Position numbers and translations under genes: made by a program. Positions 46,408-55,687 of a DNA stretch of 64,000 nucleotides are shown in pieces. The DNA comes from Pseudomonadota bacterium. Its GTDB lineage: Bacteria; Pseudomonadota; Gammaproteobacteria; Burkholderiales; Burkholderiaceae_C. Positions within the stretch are counted from its first letter, which is position 1. Every line of letters begins with the position of its first letter. The DNA lies in contig JAKBBP010000001.1 in assembly GCA_021808445.1 (NCBI GenBank), positions 157,636 to 221,635 on the forward strand. Direction: 5' to 3'. The notes beneath the pieces were generated by a model. That model was not told where the DNA came from, did no database searches, and saw only the letters and a list, made by a program, of their open reading frames with translations.

Positions 46408-47583
46408 ATGGTTCAGCTACCCGGCCTCGATTTCGGCCTCGGCGAGACGATCGACATGCTGCGCGAGACCGTGCAGACCTTCGCGTCCAGGGAAATCGCC
46501 CCCCGCGCAGCCCAGGTCGATCGCGACAACCTGTTCCCCGCCGATCTCTGGAAAAAGCTGGGTGACCTGGGACTGCACGGAATGACCGTCTCCGAGGAGT
46601 ATGGGGGCACCGGGATGGGTTACCTCGCGCACATGGTCGCCATGGAGGAAGTGTCACGAGCCTCGGCCTCGGTCGGGCTTTCCTACGGTGCGCACTCCAA
46701 CCTCTGCGTGAATCAGCTGCACCGCAACGGCACCACGGAGCAGAAGCGACGCTACCTGCCCAAGCTGGTCTCCGGCGAACACGTGGGCGCGCTGGCCATG
46801 AGCGAGCCGGGCGCCGGCTCCGATGTCGTGAGCATGAAGCTGCGGGCCGACAAGCGTGGCGACCGCTACGTGCTCAACGGCTCCAAGATGTGGATCACCA
46901 ACGGCGGCGACGCCGACACCCTGGTGGTCTACGCCAAGACCGACCCGCAGGCCGGGCCGAAGGGCATCACCGCCTTCATCGTCGAGAAGGGGTTCAAGGG
47001 CCTGTCCTTCGGCTCCAAGCTGGACAAGCTGGGCATGCGCGGCTCGAACACCTACCCGGTGTTCTTCGAGGACTGCGAGATTCCCGAAGACAACGTGCTG
47101 GGCGGCGTGGGCGGGGGCGTGCGGGTGCTGATGTCGGGCCTGGACTACGAGCGTGCGGTGCTGTCGGGAGGGCCGCTGGGCATCATGGCCGCGTGCATGG
47201 ACGTGGTCGTGCCCTACGTGCACGAGCGCAGGCAGTTCGGCCAGAGCATCGGCGAGTTCCAGCTCATGCAGGGCAAGCTGGCGGACATGTACACCACCTG
47301 GCAGGCCAGCCGCGCGCTGGTGTATGCGGTCGGGCGCGCCTGCGACCGTGCGGATCACGCGCGAACCCTGCGCAAGGACGCGGCCGCGGCGATCCTGTAT
47401 TCGGCCGAGAAGGCCACCTGGATGGCCGGCGAGGCCATCCAGGTGCTGGGGGGCAACGGCTACATCAACGAATATCCGACGCCGCGCCTATGGCGCGACG
47501 CCAAGCTCTACGAGATCGGTGCCGGTACCAGCGAGATCCGGCGCATGCTGATCGGGCGCGAGCTGTTCGCCGAGACCGCCTGA
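46408..47583 (+). CDS. liuA: Isovaleryl-CoA dehydrogenase
   Basis: [109 protein letters not shown]: canonical IVD; followed by MCC subunits. Confidence 0.95.
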   Translation: MVQLPGLDFGLGETIDMLRETVQTFASREIAPRAAQVDRDNLFPADLWKKLGDLGLHGMTVSEEYGGTGMGYLAHMVAMEEVSRASASVGLSYGAHSNLCVNQLHRNGTTEQKRRYLPKLVSGEHVGALAMSEPGAGSDVVSMKLRADKRGDRYVLNGSKMWITNGGDADTLVVYAKTDPQAGPKGITAFIVEKGFKGLSFGSKLDKLGMRGSNTYPVFFEDCEIPEDNVLGGVGGGVRVLMSGLDYERAVLSGGPLGIMAACMDVVVPYVHERRQFGQSIGEFQLMQGKLADMYTTWQASRALVYAVGRACDRADHARTLRKDAAAAILYSAEKATWMAGEAIQVLGGNGYINEYPTPRLWRDAKLYEIGAGTSEIRRMLIGRELFAETA

Positions 47584-47630
47584 GCCGAAGCGTCGAGGAG
47601 CCGGGAAGCCGGGAAGCCGAGGAGCCGCCC

Positions 47631-49238
47631 ATGCATGTGTTGCAAAGCCAGATGGATACACGCTCGGAGGATTTCCGGGCCAACTCGGACGCCATGCGCG
47701 CGCTGGTCGAGGACCTGCGCGCCAAGGTCGCGCAGGTCGAGCTCGGCGGGGGCGAGGCCGCGCGCTCGCGCCACACCGCACGCGGCAAGCTGCTCGCGCG
47801 CGAGCGCATCGATCTGCTGCTGGATCCCGGCTCGCCCTTCCTGGAGATCGGCCAGCTGGCCGCCTGGGGACTGTACGACGGCGACGCGCCGGGCGCCGGC
47901 ATCGTGGCCGGCATCGGACGCATCCAGGGGCTGGAGTGCATGGTCGTCGCCAACGATGCCACCGTGAAGGGCGGCACCTACTACCCGCTGACGGTGAAGA
48001 AGCACCTTCGCGCGCAGGAGATCGCGCAGGCCAACCACCTTCCCTGCGTGTACCTGGTCGACTCGGGCGGGGCCTTCCTGCCGCTGCAGGACGAGGTGTT
48101 TCCCGACCGCGAGCATTTCGGGCGCATTTTCTTCAACCAGGCCAATATGTCGGCGCTGGGCATCCCGCAGGTCGCCGTGGTCATGGGCTCCTGCACCGCG
48201 GGCGGGGCCTACGTGCCGGCGATGAGCGACGAGACCGTGATCGTGCGCGACCAGGGCACGATCTTCCTGGGCGGGCCGCCGCTGGTGAAGGCGGCCACCG
48301 GCGAAGTGGTCAGCGCCGAGGCGCTGGGCGGCGGCGACGTGCACACCCGCATCTCGGGCGTCGCCGACCATCTGGCCGACAACGATGCGCATGCGCTGCT
48401 GCTGGCGCGGCGCATCGTGGGCAACTTCAACCGCTCCAGGCCCGCGACCCTGAAGCTCGAAGCGGCGGAGGAGCCGCTGTACGACCCGCTCGAGATCTAC
48501 GGCATCATCCCGCGCGATACCCGCAAGCCCTATGACGTGCGCGAGCTCATCGCGCGCCTGGTCGACGGCTCGCGTTTCGACGAGTTCAAGCCGCGCTACG
48601 GCACCACGCTGGTCACCGGATTCGCGCGCCTGTACGGCATGCCCGTGGGCATCGTGGCCAACAACGGCATCCTGTTCGGTGAGTCGGCGCTCAAGGGCGC
48701 GCACTTCATCGAGCTGTGTTCACAGCGCAGCGTGCCGCTTGTGTTCCTGCAGAACATCACCGGGTTCATGGTGGGCCAGCGCTACGAGAACGAGGGCATC
48801 GCCAAGCATGGCGCGAAAATGGTGACCGCCGTGGCCACCACCCAGGTGCCCAAGATCACCATGCTGGTCGGCGGCAGCTTCGGCGCGGGGAACTACGGCA
48901 TGTGCGGGCGCGCCTACTCGCCACGCTTCCTGTGGATGTGGCCGAATGCGCGCATCAGCGTGATGGGTGGCGAGCAGGCTGCGGGCGTGCTCGCCACCGT
49001 GCGGCGCGAGGGCATCGAGGCCAGGGGCGGGGCATGGAGCGCGCAGGAGGAGGATGCCTTCAGGCAGCCCATCCGCGCCCAGTACGAAGCGCAGGGCCAT
49101 CCGTACTACGCCACTGCGCGGCTGTGGGACGATGGCGTGGTGGACCCCGCCCAGGCGCGCAGGGTGCTGGGATTGTCGCTGGCGGCCGCGCTGAACGCGC
49201 CGATTCCGCCCACGCGCTTCGGCGTGTTCCGCATGTAG
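47631..49238 (+). CDS. liuB: Methylcrotonyl-CoA carboxylase carboxyltransferase (beta) subunit
   Basis: [112 protein letters not shown]. Confidence 0.96.
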   Translation: MHVLQSQMDTRSEDFRANSDAMRALVEDLRAKVAQVELGGGEAARSRHTARGKLLARERIDLLLDPGSPFLEIGQLAAWGLYDGDAPGAGIVAGIGRIQGLECMVVANDATVKGGTYYPLTVKKHLRAQEIAQANHLPCVYLVDSGGAFLPLQDEVFPDREHFGRIFFNQANMSALGIPQVAVVMGSCTAGGAYVPAMSDETVIVRDQGTIFLGGPPLVKAATGEVVSAEALGGGDVHTRISGVADHLADNDAHALLLARRIVGNFNRSRPATLKLEAAEEPLYDPLEIYGIIPRDTRKPYDVRELIARLVDGSRFDEFKPRYGTTLVTGFARLYGMPVGIVANNGILFGESALKGAHFIELCSQRSVPLVFLQNITGFMVGQRYENEGIAKHGAKMVTAVATTQVPKITMLVGGSFGAGNYGMCGRAYSPRFLWMWPNARISVMGGEQAAGVLATVRREGIEARGGAWSAQEEDAFRQPIRAQYEAQGHPYYATARLWDDGVVDPAQARRVLGLSLAAALNAPIPPTRFGVFRM

Positions 49239-49266
49239 GACCTGCAGGATCCGGGGAGACTCCACG

Positions 49267-51267
49267 ATGTTCAAGAAGATCCTGGTGGCCAACCGCGGCG
49301 AGATCGCCTGCCGCGTCATGCGCACCGCGCGCGGCCTGGGCGTCGCCACGGTGGCCGTGTACTCCGAGGCCGACGCGAACGCGCGCCACGTGCGCATGGC
49401 CGACGAGGCGCTGCTCATCGGCCCGGCGCCGGCGCGCGAGTCCTACCTCGTGGGCGAGCGCATCCTGGACGCGGCGCGCCGCAGCGGGGCCGAGGCCATC
49501 CATCCTGGCTATGGTTTCCTGTCCGAGAACGAGGAGTTCGCCGAGGCCTGCGAACGCGAAGGCCTGGTGTTCATCGGCCCGCCGGCTTCGGCCATCCGCG
49601 CCATGGGCTCGAAATCGGCGGCCAAGGCGCTGATGGAGCGCGCCGGAGTGCCGCTCACCCCCGGCTACCACGGCGAGGACCAGGATCCGGACCTGCTGGC
49701 GCGCGAGGCCGCGCGAATCGGCTACCCGGTGCTGATCAAGGCCAGTGCAGGCGGTGGGGGCAAGGGCATGCGTCGGGTCGATGATCCGGGCGAGTTCTCC
49801 GCCGCGCTGCAGTCGTGCCGGCGCGAGGCGCTGAGTGCCTTCGGCGACGAGCGCGTGCTGGTCGAGAAATACGTGCTGCGTCCGCGGCATATCGAGATCC
49901 AGGTGTTCGGCGACACCCATGGCCACTGCGTGTACCTGTTCGAGCGGGATTGCTCGGTGCAGCGCAGGCACCAGAAAGTCCTGGAGGAGGCTCCCGCGCC
50001 GGGCATGACCCCGGAGCGCCGCGCGGCGATGGGCCGCGCCGCGGTGGAGGCGGCCCGCGCGGTGGGCTACGTGGGGGCCGGCACGGTGGAATTCATCGCC
50101 CACCAGGACGGCAGTTTCTACTTCATGGAAATGAATACCCGGCTGCAGGTGGAGCATCCGGTGACCGAGATGATCACCGGACTCGACCTGGTCGAGTGGC
50201 AGTTGCGCGTGGCCTCCGGCGAGCCGCTGCCGCTGCGGCAGGAGGAACTGGGCATCCGCGGCCACGCCATCGAGGCGCGGGTGTACGCGGAGGATCCCCA
50301 GCGTGGCTTCCTGCCTTCCACCGGGCGCCTGCTGCATCTGCAGCCGCCCGAGCAGGGCGAACACGTGCGCGTGGACACCGGCGTGGAGCAGGGAGACGAG
50401 ATCACCCCGCACTACGACCCGATGATCGCCAAGCTCATCGTGCATGGCGTCGACCGCGCGCAGGCGCTGGGGCGCATGCGTCGTGCGCTGGCCGAGTACC
50501 GTGTGGTGGGCGTGTCGAACAACATCGATTTCCTCGCCCGCCTGGTGGCCACGCCGTCCTTCGAGACGGCGGCGCTGGATACGGGCCTGATCGAGCGCGA
50601 GCAGGATCGGCTGTTCCCGGAGCAGCCGATGGCCCCGGAGGAGGTCTGGCTGCTGGCGGTGCTGGCCGAGCTGGCTGGCCCCGAAGGGCAGGCAGGGTCG
50701 GGCGCGGCCTCGGCCGGCGCGCCGTGGGGATGCCCGGATGCCTGGCGCCTGAACGGCCGCGGCCTGCGCCGCATCGGCCTGCGGCAGGGCGAGCAGCTGC
50801 GCGAGTTCAGCGCCGAGTCCTGCGATGGAGGCTGGCTGCTGCGCTCGCAGGGGCCGCAGGGGCGGGCCGTGTTCGCACGCGGCAGGCCCGATGCGCACGG
50901 TGCGCTGCAGGCACGGCTGGGCGAACGCAACGTGCAGGCGGCCGTGCTGGCGGCGGGCCCGCGTCGTCACGTGTTCTTCGAGGGGCGATGCACGGTGCTG
51001 GAGCGTGTCGATGCGCTGCACGCCGGGGGCGATGCGCACCAGCAGGAGCACAGCCTGCGAGCGCCGATGCCGGGCAAGGTGGTCGCCGTGTCGGTGCGCG
51101 CCGGCGACGAGGTCGAAAAGGGCGCGCCGCTGCTGGTGCTGGAAGCCATGAAGATGGAGCACACCATCAGCGCCCCTCGCAAGGGCGTGGTGAGCGCGCT
51201 GCATTATGGCGTGGGTGACCAGGTGCCCGATGGGGCCGAGCTGCTGGAATTCGACGACTCAGATTGA
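49267..51267 (+). CDS. liuD: Methylcrotonyl-CoA carboxylase biotin-carboxylase/BCCP (alpha) subunit
   Basis: MFKKILVANRGEIACRVMRTARGLGVATVAVYSEADANARHVRMADEALLIG...KASAGGGGKGMRRVDD...C-terminal biotin motif VLEAMKMEHTI. Confidence 0.95.
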   Translation: MFKKILVANRGEIACRVMRTARGLGVATVAVYSEADANARHVRMADEALLIGPAPARESYLVGERILDAARRSGAEAIHPGYGFLSENEEFAEACEREGLVFIGPPASAIRAMGSKSAAKALMERAGVPLTPGYHGEDQDPDLLAREAARIGYPVLIKASAGGGGKGMRRVDDPGEFSAALQSCRREALSAFGDERVLVEKYVLRPRHIEIQVFGDTHGHCVYLFERDCSVQRRHQKVLEEAPAPGMTPERRAAMGRAAVEAARAVGYVGAGTVEFIAHQDGSFYFMEMNTRLQVEHPVTEMITGLDLVEWQLRVASGEPLPLRQEELGIRGHAIEARVYAEDPQRGFLPSTGRLLHLQPPEQGEHVRVDTGVEQGDEITPHYDPMIAKLIVHGVDRAQALGRMRRALAEYRVVGVSNNIDFLARLVATPSFETAALDTGLIEREQDRLFPEQPMAPEEVWLLAVLAELAGPEGQAGSGAASAGAPWGCPDAWRLNGRGLRRIGLRQGEQLREFSAESCDGGWLLRSQGPQGRAVFARGRPDAHGALQARLGERNVQAAVLAAGPRRHVFFEGRCTVLERVDALHAGGDAHQQEHSLRAPMPGKVVAVSVRAGDEVEKGAPLLVLEAMKMEHTISAPRKGVVSALHYGVGDQVPDGAELLEFDDSD

Positions 51268-52395
51268 GGCGACCGTCGCGTGTCCGGAGTCGGCCGAAGG
51301 GTCCTGCTCGACCCGGACCGGGCCGAGCAGGGCCAGTGCGCCGAGCATGACGACCATGATGCTCGGCGTGAAAAATCGCAGTTCGCCCAGCGGGAACAGC
51401 AGGTAGTGCAGCAGTGCGTACACGGTGAAGATCGACACCGTCGCGAGCTGTCGCGGATTGCTGCGCAGGCGGCGCAGACCCATGAACAGCAACTGCAGCC
51501 CGAGCAGGCTGGGCAGGGTCTGCACGCTGCTCACCCAGTCCAGCGCGGCCCGCTGGTACACGCGCACATAGTCGGCGATCCATGGGTCGATGCGCATCGA
51601 GGCGGGATAGGGCGTGATGCCCATCATCTGGAAATTGAACAGCGTGAGCCAGCCGTAGTTGTGGCTCACCGCATTGATGGTTCCGTAGACGGCCACCGCG
51701 CAGGCCAGCGCCGACAGGGCCGCGGTCTTCCAGTCGAACCAGTAGTCGTAGACCAGCATCAGCACGGACAGCATCACCAGGTCCGTGCGAACGGCGGGCA
51801 GGATCATCGCCAGCAGGTAGCGCAGCCGATGGCCCCGCAGGAACATCCAGGCCGTGAGCAGCATCGCGAAGCAGGCCAGCGCATCCGGCGTGGACAGCCG
51901 CGCCAGCATGTCCAGGCCGGCGGCCAGGCCGACGAAGGGTACCCATAGCAGGTCCACGCCCAGGCTGCGCGCCAGCGGCCAGGCCACGAGCAGGCTGGCC
52001 GCCGCGAACACGGCGCTGATCAGGTAGCTCGCCCGGGCGAGGTCGACGCCCTGTCGGTTGAGCAAGCGCATGAGCCCGACGTAGGCCACGCGCACCGAGT
52101 AGAAGGGGAGCTGCTGCTGCAGCGCCTGCGGATCCTGGAACACCCTGTCGCGGTAGCCCCGCGGCGCGTCCACCTGGGTCAACTGGTAGTAGGTGGAAGG
52201 ACTGGTGGCGTTTCGCAGGTCCTGGTAGGTCGCCTGGGACAGGTGCGCGCCCTGCAGTCCGTCGACTGCGTAGGCACTGGCCACGTAGCCGACGATGTCC
52301 CAGTTGAAATAGGGTTGCCGGACTCCGTCGAGCAGCAGATAGAAGGCCCCGAGCACGAGAAGCGCAATCCCCGCGTAGTGCCGTACCTTGTGCAT
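51259..52395 (-). CDS. Multi-pass membrane protein of unknown function
   Basis: MHKVRHYAGIALLVLGAFYLLLDGVRQPYFNWDIVGYVASAYAVDG...; repeated hydrophobic segments; arrangement loosely reminiscent of GT-C membrane proteins. Confidence 0.75.
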   Translation of the reverse strand: MHKVRHYAGIALLVLGAFYLLLDGVRQPYFNWDIVGYVASAYAVDGLQGAHLSQATYQDLRNATSPSTYYQLTQVDAPRGYRDRVFQDPQALQQQLPFYSVRVAYVGLMRLLNRQGVDLARASYLISAVFAAASLLVAWPLARSLGVDLLWVPFVGLAAGLDMLARLSTPDALACFAMLLTAWMFLRGHRLRYLLAMILPAVRTDLVMLSVLMLVYDYWFDWKTAALSALACAVAVYGTINAVSHNYGWLTLFNFQMMGITPYPASMRIDPWIADYVRVYQRAALDWVSSVQTLPSLLGLQLLFMGLRRLRSNPRQLATVSIFTVYALLHYLLFPLGELRFFTPSIMVVMLGALALLGPVRVEQDPSADSGHATVASI

Positions 52396-52739
52396 GTGCT
52401 ACTTCTCCGGCGTGGATGGTCCGCGATCGCGCGGCCGGGGCGATGTCCGATGACGGCCGTGACCGGTCCGCCGCTGCCCCCGCAGCCATCGCCCTGCGCC
52501 GGAATTGTTGCGGAGGCAGCGTTCGCGGCGCGTTGGCAGGGCGTTTCGCAGGCATCGATCCGGCGTGAGCCGGCAGGCCCTTCGCGAGATGCGCTCCTGC
52601 CGCGCCGGCAGGGTGGCTGCCCGCGGGGCGCGCACAGCCTTGCAACTGCTTACATCTGGACCCCGGCCGGGTGTCGCTGTTCCGGGGGGCAGGGACGTTG
52701 TCTGTGCCATCCAACAAGCGGCAAACGCCCGATTGCGCC

Positions 52740-53615
52740 ATGAACCGTCTGTTCCTTCACATCCCCCGAACGGGCGGCTCGTCGATCTGGAGGGGCCTCG
52801 CGGAGGCGGCCGCCGCAAGCGGCATGCAGATCATCGACATCTACGATGTCTCGGTGTCGAAGTTCGGAGATCCCGGGCATACCTCGGAGGCCCTGGCGCA
52901 GATCCCGGACCTGCAGCTCGAGCGTGAAAGGCTTTTTCACCATCATTCCTGGGACAGCCCCCTCGCGCAACTTCCCGATGCCTTGGTCGCCACGGTGGTC
53001 CGCGATCCCGTGGATCGCATGGTCTCCGAGTTGATGCATTACCGCAGGGTGCTGGCGGCCGGGATGCTGCCGCAGCGGCATGTCCAGTACATCGGCGAGA
53101 CCCTCGGGGGACCGCTCACGGAGATGCTGAGCGACGCGCAGCGCCCGATGCACGACGTCGTGCTGGCCGCTGCGCAGCTGCCGCTGTACCAGCGCTACTA
53201 CCTGCGGTTCTTCGAGCAATTCCTGGGCCCCTACACGAGCGCACGTCGTACGCGCTCGCTGGCGAGTCGCCTGGTCGATCCGCTGCATCGCCGCTTGGCC
53301 GGTGCTGCGGAACACCTGGCGCAAGCGGCTTGCGAGGCCTTCCACAGGATCGAATTCCGCGACGTTCCCACCGCCTTCAGGGCGATCGCCGAGGGCTTCG
53401 GGCTGCCAGTGGGCGCGCAGGGCCTGAGCTTTCACATCAACCGCAGCCCGGATCGGTTCGACGGCGAAGCGCAGTTGCGAGAGCATCTGCGGCGCAGCCT
53501 CGACGAAGACTACGCCTTCCTGGCAGCCATGTCCCGGCGCGGCAAGGCGCGTGCCCGGATCGGCGCGCCTCAGTCGGCTGCGGTCCCGGGCGCGTTGTCG
53601 AGTTCCAGTCGGTAG
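52740..53615 (+). CDS. Sulfotransferase-like P-loop protein
   Basis: MNRLFLHIPRTGGSSIWRGLAEAA (PAPS-binding 5'-PSB-like motif HIPRTGGSS) and DALVATVVRDPVDRMVSELMHYR (3'-PB-like motif). Confidence 0.75.
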   Translation: MNRLFLHIPRTGGSSIWRGLAEAAAASGMQIIDIYDVSVSKFGDPGHTSEALAQIPDLQLERERLFHHHSWDSPLAQLPDALVATVVRDPVDRMVSELMHYRRVLAAGMLPQRHVQYIGETLGGPLTEMLSDAQRPMHDVVLAAAQLPLYQRYYLRFFEQFLGPYTSARRTRSLASRLVDPLHRRLAGAAEHLAQAACEAFHRIEFRDVPTAFRAIAEGFGLPVGAQGLSFHINRSPDRFDGEAQLREHLRRSLDEDYAFLAAMSRRGKARARIGAPQSAAVPGALSSSSR

Positions 53616-54172
53616 GCCAGCGCGAGAAACAGGCTTTGCGCCAGCCCCAGGGTGCTGGTCAGGGTGCGAAATCCGAATCGGCTCGGATCCTGCACGACCA
53701 GGCAGCAGTCGGCCAGGGCAGGCAAGCGCCCGACCAGGCTGTCGGTGATGGCGATCAACCTGGCCCCGCGGTGGTGGGCATCCTCGAGGATGTCCAGGGT
53801 CTCCGGCGCATGGGGCGCGCAGGAGATCGCGATCAGCAGGTCGTCGCGGCGTATCGATCGGGCCTCGCCGAACTGCATTCCGCCCAGCCCTGAAATCAGC
53901 CCGACCCGCTTGTCGGTATGGCGCAGCGCATATTCCAGGCAGGCAGCGATCGGGAAGGACCACTGCGTGCCCAGCAGCCAGATGGCGTCGGCGCGCAGCA
54001 TCAGCTGGACGGCGCGGCCGAAGGTCTCCGCGTCGAGCCGGGACTGCAGGCGCTGCATGGCAGCGATCGACTCGTCGAGGAATTCCGTGGCGATGCGGGC
54101 GTTGCCCTGCTGCACGGACGCAGCGGCGACACCCTGGCACAGCGGGTCCGCGTCGCCCGCGAGTCTTCTCAT
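53570..54172 (-). CDS. Stand-alone SIS-domain protein, RpiR-like but lacking the N-terminal HTH
   Basis: MRRLAGDADPLCQGVAAASVQQGNARIATEFLDESIAAMQRLQSRLDAETFGRAVQLMLRADAIWLLGTQWSFPIAACLEYALRHTDKRVGLISGLGGMQFGEARSIRRDDLLIAISCAPHAPETLDILEDAHHRGARLIAITDS; aligns by eye with the C-terminal half of the neighbouring RpiR protein. An alternative TTG start at 54262 adds no HTH. Confidence 0.78.
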   Translation of the reverse strand: MRRLAGDADPLCQGVAAASVQQGNARIATEFLDESIAAMQRLQSRLDAETFGRAVQLMLRADAIWLLGTQWSFPIAACLEYALRHTDKRVGLISGLGGMQFGEARSIRRDDLLIAISCAPHAPETLDILEDAHHRGARLIAITDSLVGRLPALADCCLVVQDPSRFGFRTLTSTLGLAQSLFLALAYRLELDNAPGTAAD

Positions 54173-54307
54173 GAAGCCGCCTCCTCTGTCGGTTGCGAGT
54201 GCGTCGAGCGGTTTTGCACGCGACGACGCCTGGGGGACGGGTCCCGGCGCGCGCGCCGTCAAGGACCTTCCCTCGGACTGAACTTTAGAGCAAGCCGGGC
54301 AAAAAAT

Positions 54308-54334
54308 GAAAATGTTTTCTAGGGAATTTCCCTA
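54308..54334. promoter_or_regulatory. Adjacent palindromes GAAAATGTTTTC and TAGGGAATTTCCCTA upstream of the SIS gene (candidate RpiR operator)
   Basis: GAAAA-TG-TTTTC at 54308-54319 and TAGGGAA-T-TTCCCTA at 54320-54334; a related arrangement recurs at 55414-55435. Confidence 0.55.
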
Positions 54335-54425
54335 AAAAATAAAAAAAAGTTCCACAATCCACCCGAGCCCCCGGGCGCCGATCGAGGGCCGGCGGGCACC
54401 GGCCGGAGGGGCGGGGGCGGCGCGA

Positions 54426-55391
54426 TCAGCGCGTCGCGCCCTGGGATTCGCCGGGCTCCGTCGGCAGGTCGCTCAGGCTGCGCGCGATCTCCACCACGAG
54501 CGCCTGACAGACGAACATGGAGGCGCTCAGGGAACGGAAGCCCAGGATCTCGCCCTCGCGGATCTCGAAGCGGATCGCGATGTCCCGGGCGTGGGACTGG
54601 GGCAGGGGATCGGAGATGGTCACCGTGGTCACCCCGGCGCGCTGGGCGGCAGCGATCACCTGATCGGTTTCCGGGGCGTGGGGCGAGAAGGTGACTGCCA
54701 GCAACACGCCGCCCGGGTGCAGGCGCCCGAGCGAGGGGGTGAGCAGGCCGGCGGACTGGTCGAGCATGCTGCAGCGGATGCCGACCTTGAGCAGCAGATA
54801 GTGCAGGTAGGCGGCGACGGGAAAGGCCCTGCGCACTCCATGCACCCAGACCTCGCTTGCGCTCCGGAGCAATGCGGCCGTCTGGCGCAGACGCTCGGGC
54901 GGCAATTCCAGCGCGGTCCCGCGCACCGAGTGCTCGACTTCGCGCGCCAGCTCGAGCGCCAGGTTCGAGCCGGAGTCCTGGAGCGTCCCGGTGGCCTGGG
55001 CGCTGCGAACGCGCTCGACGTAGTCCCGCGGACGCGACGCGTAGTGGCCCCTGAGCAGGGCCTGCACCTCCTTGAAGGTGGGGTAGCCCATGACCTTGGC
55101 GAAGCGAGTCAGCGTGGACTGGGGCACCTCGAGCCGACTGGCCAGCTCGCGCGAGGTCTCGGTCGCCACCACCTGCGGCTCGCGCACCAGCAGCTCGGCG
55201 ACTTGCGCAAGTCGCGGGCTCAGCCTGCCCTGGTGCTGCTGCGTGGCGGCGCGAAGGCCCTCCACGGTCGCGGGCGCTGAGGTCAACAGGACTCGATTGG
55301 CCAAGACGATTCGCCTTTGGTGGAAGGGCTTCGGGGCATGCATCCCGGTGTGGCGAGCCCTGTGGGAAAGAGCCGGGCGAGGGACCGGCAT
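54426..55391 (-). CDS. MurR/RpiR-family transcriptional regulator (HTH + SIS), probable iol regulator
   Basis: RLSPRLAQVAELLVREPQVVATETSRELASRLEVPQSTLTRFAKVMGYPTFKEVQALLRGHYASRPRDYVERV followed by a SIS domain; divergent from the iol cluster. Confidence 0.92.
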   Translation of the reverse strand: MPVPRPALSHRARHTGMHAPKPFHQRRIVLANRVLLTSAPATVEGLRAATQQHQGRLSPRLAQVAELLVREPQVVATETSRELASRLEVPQSTLTRFAKVMGYPTFKEVQALLRGHYASRPRDYVERVRSAQATGTLQDSGSNLALELAREVEHSVRGTALELPPERLRQTAALLRSASEVWVHGVRRAFPVAAYLHYLLLKVGIRCSMLDQSAGLLTPSLGRLHPGGVLLAVTFSPHAPETDQVIAAAQRAGVTTVTISDPLPQSHARDIAIRFEIREGEILGFRSLSASMFVCQALVVEIARSLSDLPTEPGESQGATR

Positions 55392-55413
55392 GGGGCCCCG
55401 GACCGTGGCGCTC

Positions 55414-55435
55414 GAAAATGTTTTGCTCAGGAATT
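55414..55435. promoter_or_regulatory. GAAAATGTTTTGCTCAGGAATT, related to the motif at 54308-54328, upstream of the RpiR gene
   Basis: GAAAATGTTTT at 55414-55424 and GGAATT at 55430-55435; same two elements at almost the same spacing as upstream of the SIS gene. Confidence 0.5.
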
Positions 55436-55590
55436 CTACTCGGGTTCACGCCTTCGTCATGACATTTCGACCTCCGACGTCCCGCGCCATGCGCGGAGCG
55501 GCGCCTGGGCGGAGCCCAGTTCCGGGGTGGATGCGGGTGGGATCACCGGGTCCTGCGCGGCCGCCGTGGCGTGAAAACTTCTTCTACGTA

Positions 55591-55610
55591 AGTGAAAACC
55601 CTGTTTCACT
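55591..55610. promoter_or_regulatory. Inverted repeat AGTGAAA-ACCCTG-TTTCACT upstream of iolE
   Basis: Perfect 7-bp arms; GTGAAAAC also occurs at 55571-55578, 21 bp upstream of the copy at 55592-55599. Confidence 0.55.
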
Positions 55611-55687
55611 TGCTGGCCGCGATCACTAGGCTGGGTTCTCCATTCAACTCTCCGCGACATCGGCTTCCCCGAGGCGCAACACCGACC

